Under the pieces are notes generated by a model, which saw only the letters and a program-made list of their open reading frames with translations, was not told where the DNA came from and searched no databases. Shown piece after piece: positions 1-7,645 of a stretch of 40,775 nt of DNA. Position numbers and translations under genes: made by a program. The DNA is from an uncultured Clostridia bacterium (GTDB taxonomy: Bacteria; Bacillota; Clostridia; Oscillospirales; Ruminococcaceae). The stretch spans positions 1-40,775 of the forward strand of contig CANRJB010000004.1 in the NCBI GenBank assembly GCA_947630845.1, read 5' to 3'. The number at the start of each line of letters is the position of its first letter. Position 1 is the first letter of the stretch.

Positions 1-20
1 CAGATTACCTCATACCTTTT

Positions 21-51
21 GAGCCGAGTTTAACCTCGGCTCTATTTTTTT
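21..51 (+). terminator. Intrinsic terminator of an upstream gene
   Basis: An 8-bp perfect stem (GAGCCGAG at 21-28, CTCGGCTC at 35-42) with a 6-nt loop is followed by TATTTTTTT. The T tract lies only on the right, so it serves a plus-strand gene that ends left of the window. Nothing else was recognised between here and the integrase remnant at 125. Confidence 0.75.
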
Positions 52-124
52 ACCCACGGGATTGGTTGGCGCTTACTCTTTTTCTCATCAATTTTTTTTT
101 TTTCGATATTATATTATGTAATCT

Positions 125-427
125 TTACATTTGCGTTTCTCCTGTTACCACAGGGATGTCACTTTTCTTTTTACGTCCGCCTGACTTCTTTGGTGCAGGC
201 TTGTCTGTTGTTTTTGATACTGACTTTTTTTCAGCCTCCGCAGGAGCTTTACTTTTCTGTTCGGTTTCACCGTCAAGCACTCTTGCAATCGTTTCAGCAG
301 AAATGACCTTTGCGTTATACTCCAAATGACTATACAGATTTGCAGTGATTGCATAGTTACTATGACCGAGCCATTGCCGAGCCGACCTCTGCTTAATTAT
401 GTCATCTGGAGAACGGAAATGCCACAC
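125..427 (-). pseudogene. Truncated tyrosine recombinase (C-terminal remnant)
   Basis: The readable frame (GTG at 427, 100 codons) carries the C-terminal signature of a phage or ICE tyrosine recombinase: WLGHS (the catalytic His/Trp box), then ITANLYSHLEYNAK, which holds the nucleophilic tyrosine. The upstream catalytic Arg and the HxxR box, and the whole core-binding and DNA-binding N-terminus (normally about 270 more residues), are absent. The frame is open upstream only to a stop inside the 63-bp terminator element at 458-520. After the recombinase motif comes a Lys/Ala/Ser-rich tail ending GETQM. I read this as a decayed integrase whose front has been lost, so it should be inactive. It sits next to a sigma/anti-sigma pair and a type III R-M system, which suggests the edge of a former integrative element. 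The GTG start is the first in-frame candidate only and has no clear RBS. Confidence 0.7.
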
Positions 428-457
428 AGAGCTGTCCGAGCCTGCGTAGTGGAAACT

Positions 458-520
458 TAACCGCTGAAAAGAAAAAGCCCTCAGAAACGCTTACAGAGCG
501 TTTCTGAGAACTTGCGGTTA
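458..520 (-). terminator. 63-bp palindromic terminator, copy 1
   Basis: On the minus strand a strong stem (CUCAGAAACGC paired with GCGUUUCUGAG) is followed by GGGCUUUUUCUUUUC. An outer 7-bp stem (UAACCGC with GCGGUUA) closes the whole element. It lies 50 bp behind the stop of the anti-sigma-like gene and is well placed to end the sigma operon. A near-identical second copy lies at 2328-2390; the first 36 bases of both copies are identical. Confidence 0.8.
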
Positions 521-570
521 GCATTCCATTTGAATATGTTAAGTGTCATAATACTGAGTAAAATAGGACA

Positions 571-1551
571 TCATTGACAAAAGCCGTTAAACACCACAGA
601 ATTATCATCAGATTCATTGGAATCTGTATAATTTGGTTCAAGACGTTCAGGTTCGTATTTTTCAGGTGACCAGTCAGGACTGCACATCACTACAATAGCT
701 CCATAGGGAGAATTTGGATCTGACTTTACCACGAATAATACATCTGTTGATTCTTTGACTGTATATACACTGTCTTCCGGAGAAATACGATAATTAAATT
801 CAGTGCTGTACTCTCCATTGAAATCACCAACCTTACCTATATATTTATCCTGTGTATATGCAGATACATTTGCTGCATCATTATCACTGAATGTGATTCC
901 ATTCCATTCAATACTGCTTACCATAATACACCACCAGTTATCCAAATCGGATGAGTCACCCGAATTGTTAGGGACACTCTGTACTTCAAGATCACTTTGT
1001 TGAACAGGTGGAGCAGTCTGCTGAACCGGAGTTTCTGTTTGCACAGAAGGCTCTACTCTTTTTGGTTCATTATTTTTGTTTATGGTATTGTCTGATGCAG
1101 ACATATTGCTGTTATCAGATGCAGAAGTATTTACATCAACAGAAGCAGTATCTGTTATGTTTTTCTCACTCGTATTTTCCTCAGTTGCATTGTGGATAAT
1201 GGTATCTTCGTTTTCTGCCTGCTGATCCGATGTAGAGGAGGATATTGCAGGCTCAACCCCTATGTTAGTGTCATTCTTATCACTTGCGGAGTGATTATCT
1301 GTCGATATATCGTTGCTCTCAGGCAGAATAATTTCAGATGCCATAGATTCTGAAAGTCTGTTTATAAGCTGATCATTGTGAGATGTCAGTACTCCGCCTT
1401 TCCACAAGCCAACACCGACAAGTGTTGCTGTACATACAGGTGTAACCGAGGCGGCTATTTTTTTAATTTTAGCTCTTTTTGCTCTCTGGTCAGATTCATA
1501 GGCATCAATACGATGAAGTACATCTTTCGCCATATCTTCATAATTTTTCAT
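571..1551 (-). CDS. Membrane anti-sigma-like protein with extracytoplasmic domain
   Basis: This is a single-pass membrane protein of about 326 residues, probably the regulator of the ECF sigma factor encoded just upstream. I place the start at the ATG at 1551 because GGAGGG lies about 8 nt before it; an ATG 21 bases earlier lacks this spacing. The N-terminal ~30 residues (MKNYEDMAKDVLHRIDAYES...) are charged and cytoplasmic, matching where anti-sigma factors bind sigma. A membrane segment follows (IAASVTPVCTATLVGVGLW, about residues 33-51). Residues ~60-210 are a low-complexity Ser/Thr/Asn/Glu linker with QTETPVQQTAPPVQQ, typical of a wall-spanning spacer. The last ~110 residues, beginning WWCIMVSSIEWNG, look like a folded sensor domain that I do not recognise. 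No zinc-binding HxxxCxxC motif is present. The gene overlaps the sigma gene by 14 nt, indicating translational coupling. Confidence 0.65.
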   Translation of the reverse strand: MKNYEDMAKDVLHRIDAYESDQRAKRAKIKKIAASVTPVCTATLVGVGLWKGGVLTSHNDQLINRLSESMASEIILPESNDISTDNHSASDKNDTNIGVEPAISSSTSDQQAENEDTIIHNATEENTSEKNITDTASVDVNTSASDNSNMSASDNTINKNNEPKRVEPSVQTETPVQQTAPPVQQSDLEVQSVPNNSGDSSDLDNWWCIMVSSIEWNGITFSDNDAANVSAYTQDKYIGKVGDFNGEYSTEFNYRISPEDSVYTVKESTDVLFVVKSDPNSPYGAIVVMCSPDWSPEKYEPERLEPNYTDSNESDDNSVVFNGFCQ

Positions 1552-2107
1552 AATCAAAGCCCTCCATTTCAAGTTGTAATTTCAGTGACTTTCGTGCTCG
1601 ATATAAAAGAGACTCTATACTGCGGACACTTTTCTTCATGACCTTTGCAGCTTCCTTGTTGCTTAGTTCCTCAAAATAGATCAGCCATAGTACCTGTTGA
1701 TACTCAGGAGAAAGTTTTCGCAAAGCCTTATGTACTATGATTTTCTGTTCCTTTTTGACATACTCCGATTCAACAACATCTTCATCGCTAATAAGATTTA
1801 CATTGTTATCGTCAATGGAAATCTCTATATGCTTTGAATGTTTCCGAAGATAATCTATCGCAACATTTCTGCCAATGGTATAAAGCCATGTCTTGAACGA
1901 GCTTTTTCCTTTGTCTTTTGGCTTTTTCGTGCCTATCAGAACAAAGGTGTCTTCTGCAAGTTCTTCCGCTGTCTGAATATTCCCGACAATGCTTGTCAGG
2001 TATAAGATCAAACCGTCTTTATAGTCCTTAATAATCTCGACAAGTGCACTATGGTCACCGTCGTCTCGGAAACGGCGGTAGCTACTTGCACCGTTGTCCA
2101 TTGACAT
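1538..2107 (-). CDS. ECF-type RNA polymerase sigma factor
   Basis: The 189-residue protein has the two ECF domains. Region 2 spans about residues 20-95, with TAEELAEDTFVLI (region 2.1/2.2) and FKTWLYTIGRNVAIDYLRK (region 2.3/2.4, -10 recognition). Region 4 spans about residues 120-180, with LSPEYQQVLWLIYFEELSNK and the helix-turn-helix EAAKVMKKSVRSIESLLYRA for -35 recognition. It would recruit core RNA polymerase to a dedicated regulon. An acidic linker separates the two domains. Two ATGs lie close together (2107 and 2101), and the purine-rich GGGAAGGG before them fits the second slightly better. Its stop lies inside the next gene, an anti-sigma-like membrane protein, which is the usual ECF arrangement. 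No consensus housekeeping promoter was found upstream, so autoregulation through its own promoter is possible but not shown. Confidence 0.88.
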   Translation of the reverse strand: MSMDNGASSYRRFRDDGDHSALVEIIKDYKDGLILYLTSIVGNIQTAEELAEDTFVLIGTKKPKDKGKSSFKTWLYTIGRNVAIDYLRKHSKHIEISIDDNNVNLISDEDVVESEYVKKEQKIIVHKALRKLSPEYQQVLWLIYFEELSNKEAAKVMKKSVRSIESLLYRARKSLKLQLEMEGFDYEKL

Positions 2108-2327
2108 TTCCCTTCCCTTCCGAAAGCCTTTTCATCTGCTTTCACTTATTACACGAAAAAAATGGTGGAAACTACGCACCTTATTTTGAAAAGCGACAAA
2201 GTTTGTGCGTTGTGCTGCACTCGTTTTTTGCAATTTTGTTGTTTTTGACCAATGTTGCCAAAGTAAACAGATAGTCTGGAAAGAGAAAATGTCTCTCATT
2301 GGCATTTATCCTTACAAAGCGGAAAAC
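2108..2327. other. Intergenic region upstream of sigma operon
   Basis: This AT-rich stretch between the sigma gene and the second terminator copy should hold the sigma operon promoter on the minus strand. I see no convincing TTGACA/TATAAT pair. A minus-strand TAATAA near 2145-2150 has no good -35 partner. No ORF with a ribosome binding site was found. Confidence 0.4.
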
Positions 2328-2390
2328 TAACCGCTGAAAAGAAAAAGCCCTCAGAAACGCTTATATAACGTTTCCGAGAGCCTGCAGTTA
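2328..2390 (-). terminator. 63-bp palindromic terminator, copy 2
   Basis: This has the same architecture as copy 1 (458-520). The inner stem is CUCGGAAACG with CGUUUCUGAG (one G-U pair), the outer stem is UAACUGC with GCGGUUA (one G-U pair), and a U-rich tract follows. The two differences from copy 1 in the arms keep pairing only in the minus-strand RNA. It lies 46 bp behind the res stop codon and should end the mod-res operon. Confidence 0.8.
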
Positions 2391-2436
2391 TTTGTTCCAA
2401 TAGGGTTTGTGAAAAGGTTGATTATAAGCTGATCAA

Positions 2437-5394
2437 CTATTCACTTTTACTTACAATTTCCTTTATGATCTGCACCATTTGCTTATTATTGAGTTGCTTT
2501 CGGAAGTGAACTGTATAGCCGTCTTTGGATAACATCTCAAAAAAGATTTCTGCACATTCAATACGAACCGCCTCAGCTCCTCTAAGATCAGACTTACCCT
2601 CAACATCTTTCGTTTCGATCACTACATTCAAATCCTTAGTGCCGTCCTTTCGCTTTACAACATACATAAAGTCGGGACTGTATGTACCTCCAGTAATTGT
2701 AGGAATAGCGATGCTTCTGCGAGGTATCTTACCATATACCACGATTTCATCGACCTCTGCTTCAATGTTTTCCTTTTCAAGTGGAGAATCGTATGCAATC
2801 GCATCATACAGATACTTTTTGCTTACTGTACCTGGTACAAGTTTTGTTCCGATTCGCCCTTGTGCAATATCATCTCTCGGTGTACCATCAGCATAGGTAA
2901 GTGCCGTAGCTCCAAGCGGTACTTTACTCTGCACATACTTAAACCTTTTTTGATGATTCTCATTTTTCCATGTGATAAAAGCCGAACAGAATGAAGCAAT
3001 CGTATTTTCATTAAAGAATCTACCGTCAAGCCCATTACATTCAGAACTATATTTGCACAGAGCTGAGTGAAGCATCGTTATAGGAATATTGGTTTGTGCT
3101 GATATTCGTTTGAGAAATTCGTTGTATTTTACAGGCTTTTCAATGATATACTGTACGCCCGATTCTGTTACAGTCTGCAATAAACCATCCCTTGCTTCAA
3201 CCGATTGTCTGCTGCTGGATATTGAAACGTCAGTGAAAATATCACCACTTTTAAGAATGCTCAGTATTGCATCTTCAATTTTATCAGTTAAGTCCTTATC
3301 ATAGAACAGTAAATAGCGTTGATTGATCTTTTCCCACAACTCACGCAATTCACTGTAAACAGCTTTTCTGATTTTAACAGGTTGCAGCTTTTCCTTGTTT
3401 CTGTCCTTAATCTTTCCTGTTTGCAAACCTGTTGCGAAGTCAGGATACTCTGCAAAGAAAGCATCTTTATTATCTGATTTGATTTGATATTTCCTATCAA
3501 TATAACCTTTTTGAAGCAGCTCAATAAACAAATCATCTGCGCCTTTGCCGAGTTTAGTTGCAACCTCAGCGAGCGTTTCGTCTGTCAGTATCGATGTCTG
3601 CGGTATCTCGCCATTTATCTGCTCTACAAGCTGTTGAGCAAAATCCGCTTCTGTGAAGTCAACAATATAATTAAGCTGAAAATCCTCGTTAGCAATTCTG
3701 TTTCCGTTTTCATCAACAGGCAGTCGCAGACCTCTGCCGACTTCCTGAAGTTTGCTGATCTCACTTCCGCTTGAACGCAGTTTCGCTATTGTAAATACGT
3801 TAGGATTATCCCAACCTTCTTTCAGCGTCCATTTGGAGAACAGAAAACGAAGTGTGTTAAAGCTGCCGTCCTCGTTCTTGAATGAAATAAGCTGTTTTTT
3901 ACCGTGAAGTATGATATCAACTTCTTTGGCTATATCTTCATCTGAATCGCTGTTATCTTGTGCGAAATATCCTGCATGGCAGGAAGAAATGTCAGCGAGG
4001 CTGGCTTCAAGGTAAGCCCTATATTCCGATTCATGTTCGTTAAGACCGCTGGTCGTCTTTTCAATTTGTTCTTTCAGCAAGCGCTCAAAGGTTTTAAGCA
4101 AATAAGGTTCTTTACCGCTATCGTCTGTACGATAAGAGGATATATCGTCAATGAAAAACAGAGCTAAGGTCTTTATCTTGTAATTCCTGTTAAAGTTCTC
4201 TCTTTCCGTCTCAAAGTGACGATATAATGCGAGTTTCAACATTTGCTCCTGATAAGAGGACATATAAATATCTACATCAAGTTCCTCGCCCTTAGATTTC
4301 TCTATGCCATTGGAAAAAAGAACCGATGATTTACCGATAGCATCAATGGTCACACCCTCAAAAGCACTGCTGATGATAGATAGCGAATCATCGGGTTTTA
4401 ATGTATAAGTTTTGGTAGGTTCACCCTTGCTGATATATTGGAAATTAACAGAATCATTTTTAACAATAGACGTGATCTTGACCTTTTCATCACGCTTAGA
4501 TAAAGGCTCAAAATGCTCCTTTACTACGCCTTTTATCAGTCCAAGATTGAAAGAATCACAAGCATTCAGGTCATAGACTAAGTTGCGGTAATCACTAACA
4601 GCTTGTTTGGATTTGCCCTTGCCGACCGTAATTTCGGGGAATGTTGCTCCGAAACGGATAATACACTGGGGCTTTAATTCCTCTGTGATTGCTTTATAAG
4701 CCGTTTGAGTTCTCGAAAAGCGGTGCGGCTCATCTATGATGACAAAAGGCTTTGTCGCTCTCAGCGCATCAAAAGGGCGATAATAGCCCTCTACACCGAA
4801 ATCGTAATCATCACTTTTCAGCATTTTACTGCCTGTAAGAAGCTGCATATTTACGAGCAGGACATATATCTTTCCTGTATTCTGGCAGGAACCTCTGATA
4901 AAGTCACTCACCACATTCGGAAAGAATGAACGTCCTTTCTTCTTGTTCTTGACAGCTTCAAGGACACCAAGCTCAATATCCGTGCCGTAACCACAGCCGT
5001 CAGAGAAATGTCTGCGAGCGTAGCCGTCCTGCATAAATGCTGCTGTACCTGCTTTTATAGCAAGTGACGGAACGGCGATGATGAATTTGTTGATACCATA
5101 GCGCTTATGCAGTTCATATATCACCTTAGTGTAAACATAGGTCTTCCCAGTACCCGTTTCCATTTTTATATCAAGACTGAGTATATCATCTTCGGGCGGT
5201 ACATAGCTGTGTTCACCTCTGAGAGATTTTTGCAGCTCTCTGATATTATGTTCAACATTGCTGTCATTAAGGGATATATGGGGATTTTCAAAATACTGCT
5301 TTGGGGCAGAGATATGTACTCCCTCAAACACACGGCTTACCGCATCAATAGCAGCCTGCTGGTGAGGAAGGTCTTTTTGTAAGATAAGTTCCAT
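2437..5394 (-). CDS. res: Type III restriction enzyme, Res subunit
   Basis: This is the 985-residue helicase-nuclease subunit of a type III restriction-modification system. It needs Mod for DNA recognition and uses ATP to communicate between two inversely oriented sites before cutting. The SF2 helicase motifs are in order: Walker A GTGKT (81-85), motif II DEPH (221-224), motif III GATF (249-252), and motif VI QEVGRGLR (550-557). The C-terminal endonuclease has a PD-(D/E)xK layout, with SPDF (906-909) and VIETK (925-929). Length is normal for the family (about 900-1000) and all key residues are present. The start ATG follows the mod stop with one base between, and its GAGG ribosome binding site lies inside the end of mod, so the two are co-translated. 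Terminator copy 2 follows. Confidence 0.95.
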   Translation of the reverse strand: MELILQKDLPHQQAAIDAVSRVFEGVHISAPKQYFENPHISLNDSNVEHNIRELQKSLRGEHSYVPPEDDILSLDIKMETGTGKTYVYTKVIYELHKRYGINKFIIAVPSLAIKAGTAAFMQDGYARRHFSDGCGYGTDIELGVLEAVKNKKKGRSFFPNVVSDFIRGSCQNTGKIYVLLVNMQLLTGSKMLKSDDYDFGVEGYYRPFDALRATKPFVIIDEPHRFSRTQTAYKAITEELKPQCIIRFGATFPEITVGKGKSKQAVSDYRNLVYDLNACDSFNLGLIKGVVKEHFEPLSKRDEKVKITSIVKNDSVNFQYISKGEPTKTYTLKPDDSLSIISSAFEGVTIDAIGKSSVLFSNGIEKSKGEELDVDIYMSSYQEQMLKLALYRHFETERENFNRNYKIKTLALFFIDDISSYRTDDSGKEPYLLKTFERLLKEQIEKTTSGLNEHESEYRAYLEASLADISSCHAGYFAQDNSDSDEDIAKEVDIILHGKKQLISFKNEDGSFNTLRFLFSKWTLKEGWDNPNVFTIAKLRSSGSEISKLQEVGRGLRLPVDENGNRIANEDFQLNYIVDFTEADFAQQLVEQINGEIPQTSILTDETLAEVATKLGKGADDLFIELLQKGYIDRKYQIKSDNKDAFFAEYPDFATGLQTGKIKDRNKEKLQPVKIRKAVYSELRELWEKINQRYLLFYDKDLTDKIEDAILSILKSGDIFTDVSISSSRQSVEARDGLLQTVTESGVQYIIEKPVKYNEFLKRISAQTNIPITMLHSALCKYSSECNGLDGRFFNENTIASFCSAFITWKNENHQKRFKYVQSKVPLGATALTYADGTPRDDIAQGRIGTKLVPGTVSKKYLYDAIAYDSPLEKENIEAEVDEIVVYGKIPRRSIAIPTITGGTYSPDFMYVVKRKDGTKDLNVVIETKDVEGKSDLRGAEAVRIECAEIFFEMLSKDGYTVHFRKQLNNKQMVQIIKEIVSKSE

Positions 5395-5395
5395 A

Positions 5396-7441
5396 TCAAT
5401 ACCTCACATCGAAATTGACACGCAGGTTTTTCTCCGTATCTTTGAGCCGTTTCACGTTTATCTGCAAAGTATCACGCATTCCCCATGTGAAGCTGTAACC
5501 GAACAGAACGATATTTTCAGGATTGAAGTCTGCGTCCGATTCAAGTTTCTCACAGATTGCTGTGATTGCTTCATCGCTTAGTCCCTCATTTATCAAATAG
5601 AGGTGTTTTCCGCAGAAATATGCTTCATAGCCTGCAAAATCAAGTGTTTCGTATTTTGCGGTAAAGCCATAGCCATCACGGACGAGCCATGTAGTCAGTA
5701 CCGTAGGCACTCCGAACTCGTCAAGGAGATTGGAGAACATCTGGTCAGGCGAGAAACTTTCCAGTTTATCAAGAGTTTCTGTTGACGGTTCATAGAGAGT
5801 ATAGTGCTTGAAGCCGAGGTCTGCCGTTGTATCGGGATAATTATCTTTAATCTGCTTTGCAGCACGAATAAGACGTTCCTGACCAACTTCATCCAATTTA
5901 TGTGGGCGGCTAACTGAGTCAAGAAAGTCTATAACCATCTTTATCTTTGGCTTATCCGTCTTAGTAGCTATTTCATATTTCGCATCTAAATCTTCTGGTA
6001 TTTGAACCGCAATAATGCGTCTATGACCACCATCAGATGCATTTAATGACATTACAGCTTCTGCTGATGTTCCTGAACCAGAAAAGAAATCCATGAACAA
6101 TGATTCGGAGTCTCCGCCAATTGCCATAACCTTTTTGATCAAATATGTGGGCTTAGGAAAATCAAAAGCATCTCCCATTCCATATTTACCAAGCTCCTTA
6201 GAGCCTTGTTCTGTAATTACTCCCGTTTCCTCCCAAATATCATCATCTTCGTCAGCAATATCTCCAACGAGGTGATCCTCATACCATATAGTTTTGGCTT
6301 TGAATGTACCTTTTCTATACTTTTCATAACAGCCGTACTCGCCAGTAGTTTTAAGTTTTGCAACCACATCACTATCCATAGAAGAAGTAGGATCATTATG
6401 TGCAGTGAATTTTTTTGTTCCCCATCTCCAACAGCTTTCCTCACCTTCGCTGTTATAAGGAAGTATCTCAACACTAAACTCATCAGTTCTTTCTAAAGAA
6501 ACAGGACAGTACCCACACTCGTCAGTAAGATTCGGATTTGCGTAAATAGGATAGAACAAATTAGGTCTGTTAAATCGCCCAAATTTAGGATTACGGTTTC
6601 TTAACTCTCGTTCCTCAAATTTACTAATGTTGTCTTTTTTGTCAAATGCTCCTTCACCTTTTGATAACTCATTAAGTATTGCACTATCACTTCTAACATA
6701 GACGAGTAAATACTCATGTGTCTTCGATAGTTGTCTATATGTTTGACCTCTCTTATTTGACTGTATAATGATATTAGCGATACAGTTATTCTCGCCAAAC
6801 ACTTCATCACATAGTATTTTTAGATTAGCTTGTTCATTATCATCAATAGAAATAAAGATAACGCCATCTTTATGAAGCAAGTCTCTTGCTAACATTAGGC
6901 GAGGATACATAAACATCAGCCATGCAGAATGAGAAGCGCTTCCTCTTTTGGTAAGATCAAGGATGCGTTCTGCCTGTTCAAGGTCTATGGTCAGCCTTAC
7001 AGACAGTTCTTCAGCAGTAAAAAAGAAGTTGTCTTTATAAACAAAGCCGTCAGTTCCAGTGTTGTAGGGAGGATCAATATAAATGCAATTAACACGCCCT
7101 GCATAAGATTTGAGAAGGTGCTTGAGTGCGTCAAGATTATCGGCACTGATATAGATATTTTCACTGTTTGCATTCTCGGGACGGCTATTATGCTCTATAT
7201 CAGGCGAAATCACTGTAGTAGTTTCTTCGGCTGCCAACAGACGGGCATAATTCTTTCCTAAGAATTTCAACTCATGACCTTCATGCGTTACAGCAACCTT
7301 GTCACTCAAAAACGCCCTGAAACGCTCAATATCGAAACTCCCGTCAGACTTGAAGCAGGACGGAAAGTTCTCTTTCAGAATGCTCATTTCTCTGCTATTC
7401 GGAAACACTGTTTTGTTGTGAGAAATTATATCCTTTATCAT
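5396..7441 (-). CDS. mod: Type III R-M adenine methyltransferase, Mod subunit
   Basis: This 681-residue site-specific N6-adenine DNA methyltransferase recognises the target for both methylation and restriction. Motif IV DPPY is at 123-126, in IDPPYNTGTDGF, and the SAM-binding motif I (DFFSGSG) is at 451-457. DPPY before FxGxG is the beta-class order typical of type III Mod. The segment between them (~230-440) is the variable target-recognition region. I choose the ATG at 7441 because GGAGGG precedes it by 7 nt. The frame extends 58 codons further upstream, but that extension runs through the promoter and a terminator hairpin, so it cannot be coding. The final base of its stop codon is one base from the res start. 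No simple repeats indicating phase variation were seen inside the gene. Confidence 0.94.
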   Translation of the reverse strand: MIKDIISHNKTVFPNSREMSILKENFPSCFKSDGSFDIERFRAFLSDKVAVTHEGHELKFLGKNYARLLAAEETTTVISPDIEHNSRPENANSENIYISADNLDALKHLLKSYAGRVNCIYIDPPYNTGTDGFVYKDNFFFTAEELSVRLTIDLEQAERILDLTKRGSASHSAWLMFMYPRLMLARDLLHKDGVIFISIDDNEQANLKILCDEVFGENNCIANIIIQSNKRGQTYRQLSKTHEYLLVYVRSDSAILNELSKGEGAFDKKDNISKFEERELRNRNPKFGRFNRPNLFYPIYANPNLTDECGYCPVSLERTDEFSVEILPYNSEGEESCWRWGTKKFTAHNDPTSSMDSDVVAKLKTTGEYGCYEKYRKGTFKAKTIWYEDHLVGDIADEDDDIWEETGVITEQGSKELGKYGMGDAFDFPKPTYLIKKVMAIGGDSESLFMDFFSGSGTSAEAVMSLNASDGGHRRIIAVQIPEDLDAKYEIATKTDKPKIKMVIDFLDSVSRPHKLDEVGQERLIRAAKQIKDNYPDTTADLGFKHYTLYEPSTETLDKLESFSPDQMFSNLLDEFGVPTVLTTWLVRDGYGFTAKYETLDFAGYEAYFCGKHLYLINEGLSDEAITAICEKLESDADFNPENIVLFGYSFTWGMRDTLQINVKRLKDTEKNLRVNFDVRY

Positions 7442-7468
7442 AGTAGATCCCTCCATATTTTCTTCTCT

Positions 7469-7502
7469 TATATATTGCTGCAACGGGCTGAAGCAATATA
7501 TA
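7469..7502 (-). repeat. Perfect 11-bp inverted repeat at the mod mRNA 5' end
   Basis: TATATATTGCT (7469-7479) and AGCAATATATA (7492-7502) form a perfect inverted repeat with a 12-nt loop. It begins about 2 nt after the predicted transcription start and ends about 27 nt before the mod start codon. It could be an operator at the start site or a 5' stem that stabilises the mRNA. There is no T tract, so it is not a terminator. Confidence 0.6.
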
Positions 7503-7510
7503 CAAAATTT

Positions 7511-7539
7511 ATTATACCACATAATCCTGATGAAATCAA
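7511..7539 (-). promoter_or_regulatory. Promoter of mod-res
   Basis: On the minus strand, TTGATT (7534-7539) and TATAAT (7511-7516) are separated by exactly 17 bp. The predicted start is near 7504, 63 nt before the mod ATG. Confidence 0.8.
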
Positions 7540-7562
7540 TGACATTATATGAAAAGATGACG

Positions 7563-7595
7563 AAAAAGCATCTGTCATAATGGCAGATGCTTTTC
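7563..7595 (-). terminator. Terminator of the SGNH hydrolase gene
   Basis: A 13-bp stem (AAAAGCATCTGTC at 7564-7576, GGCAGATGCTTTT at 7582-7594, one G-U) has a U tract on the minus strand. It separates the hydrolase gene from the mod promoter. The plus strand also has a short T run, so it may act in both directions. Confidence 0.8.
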
Positions 7596-7645
7596 ATGCC
7601 CCCAAAATTCAGCAAAACGTCCGCTGCACCAACAGTCTGACTGTG

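Noticed and set aside
2108-2327. Housekeeping promoter for the first sigma operon
   Set aside because: No -35/-10 pair of acceptable quality and spacing could be found on the minus strand.
7442-7615. N-terminal extension of mod
   Set aside because: The frame is open, but it runs through the promoter (-10 at 7511) and a terminator hairpin, and the GGAGGG site fits the ATG at 7441.
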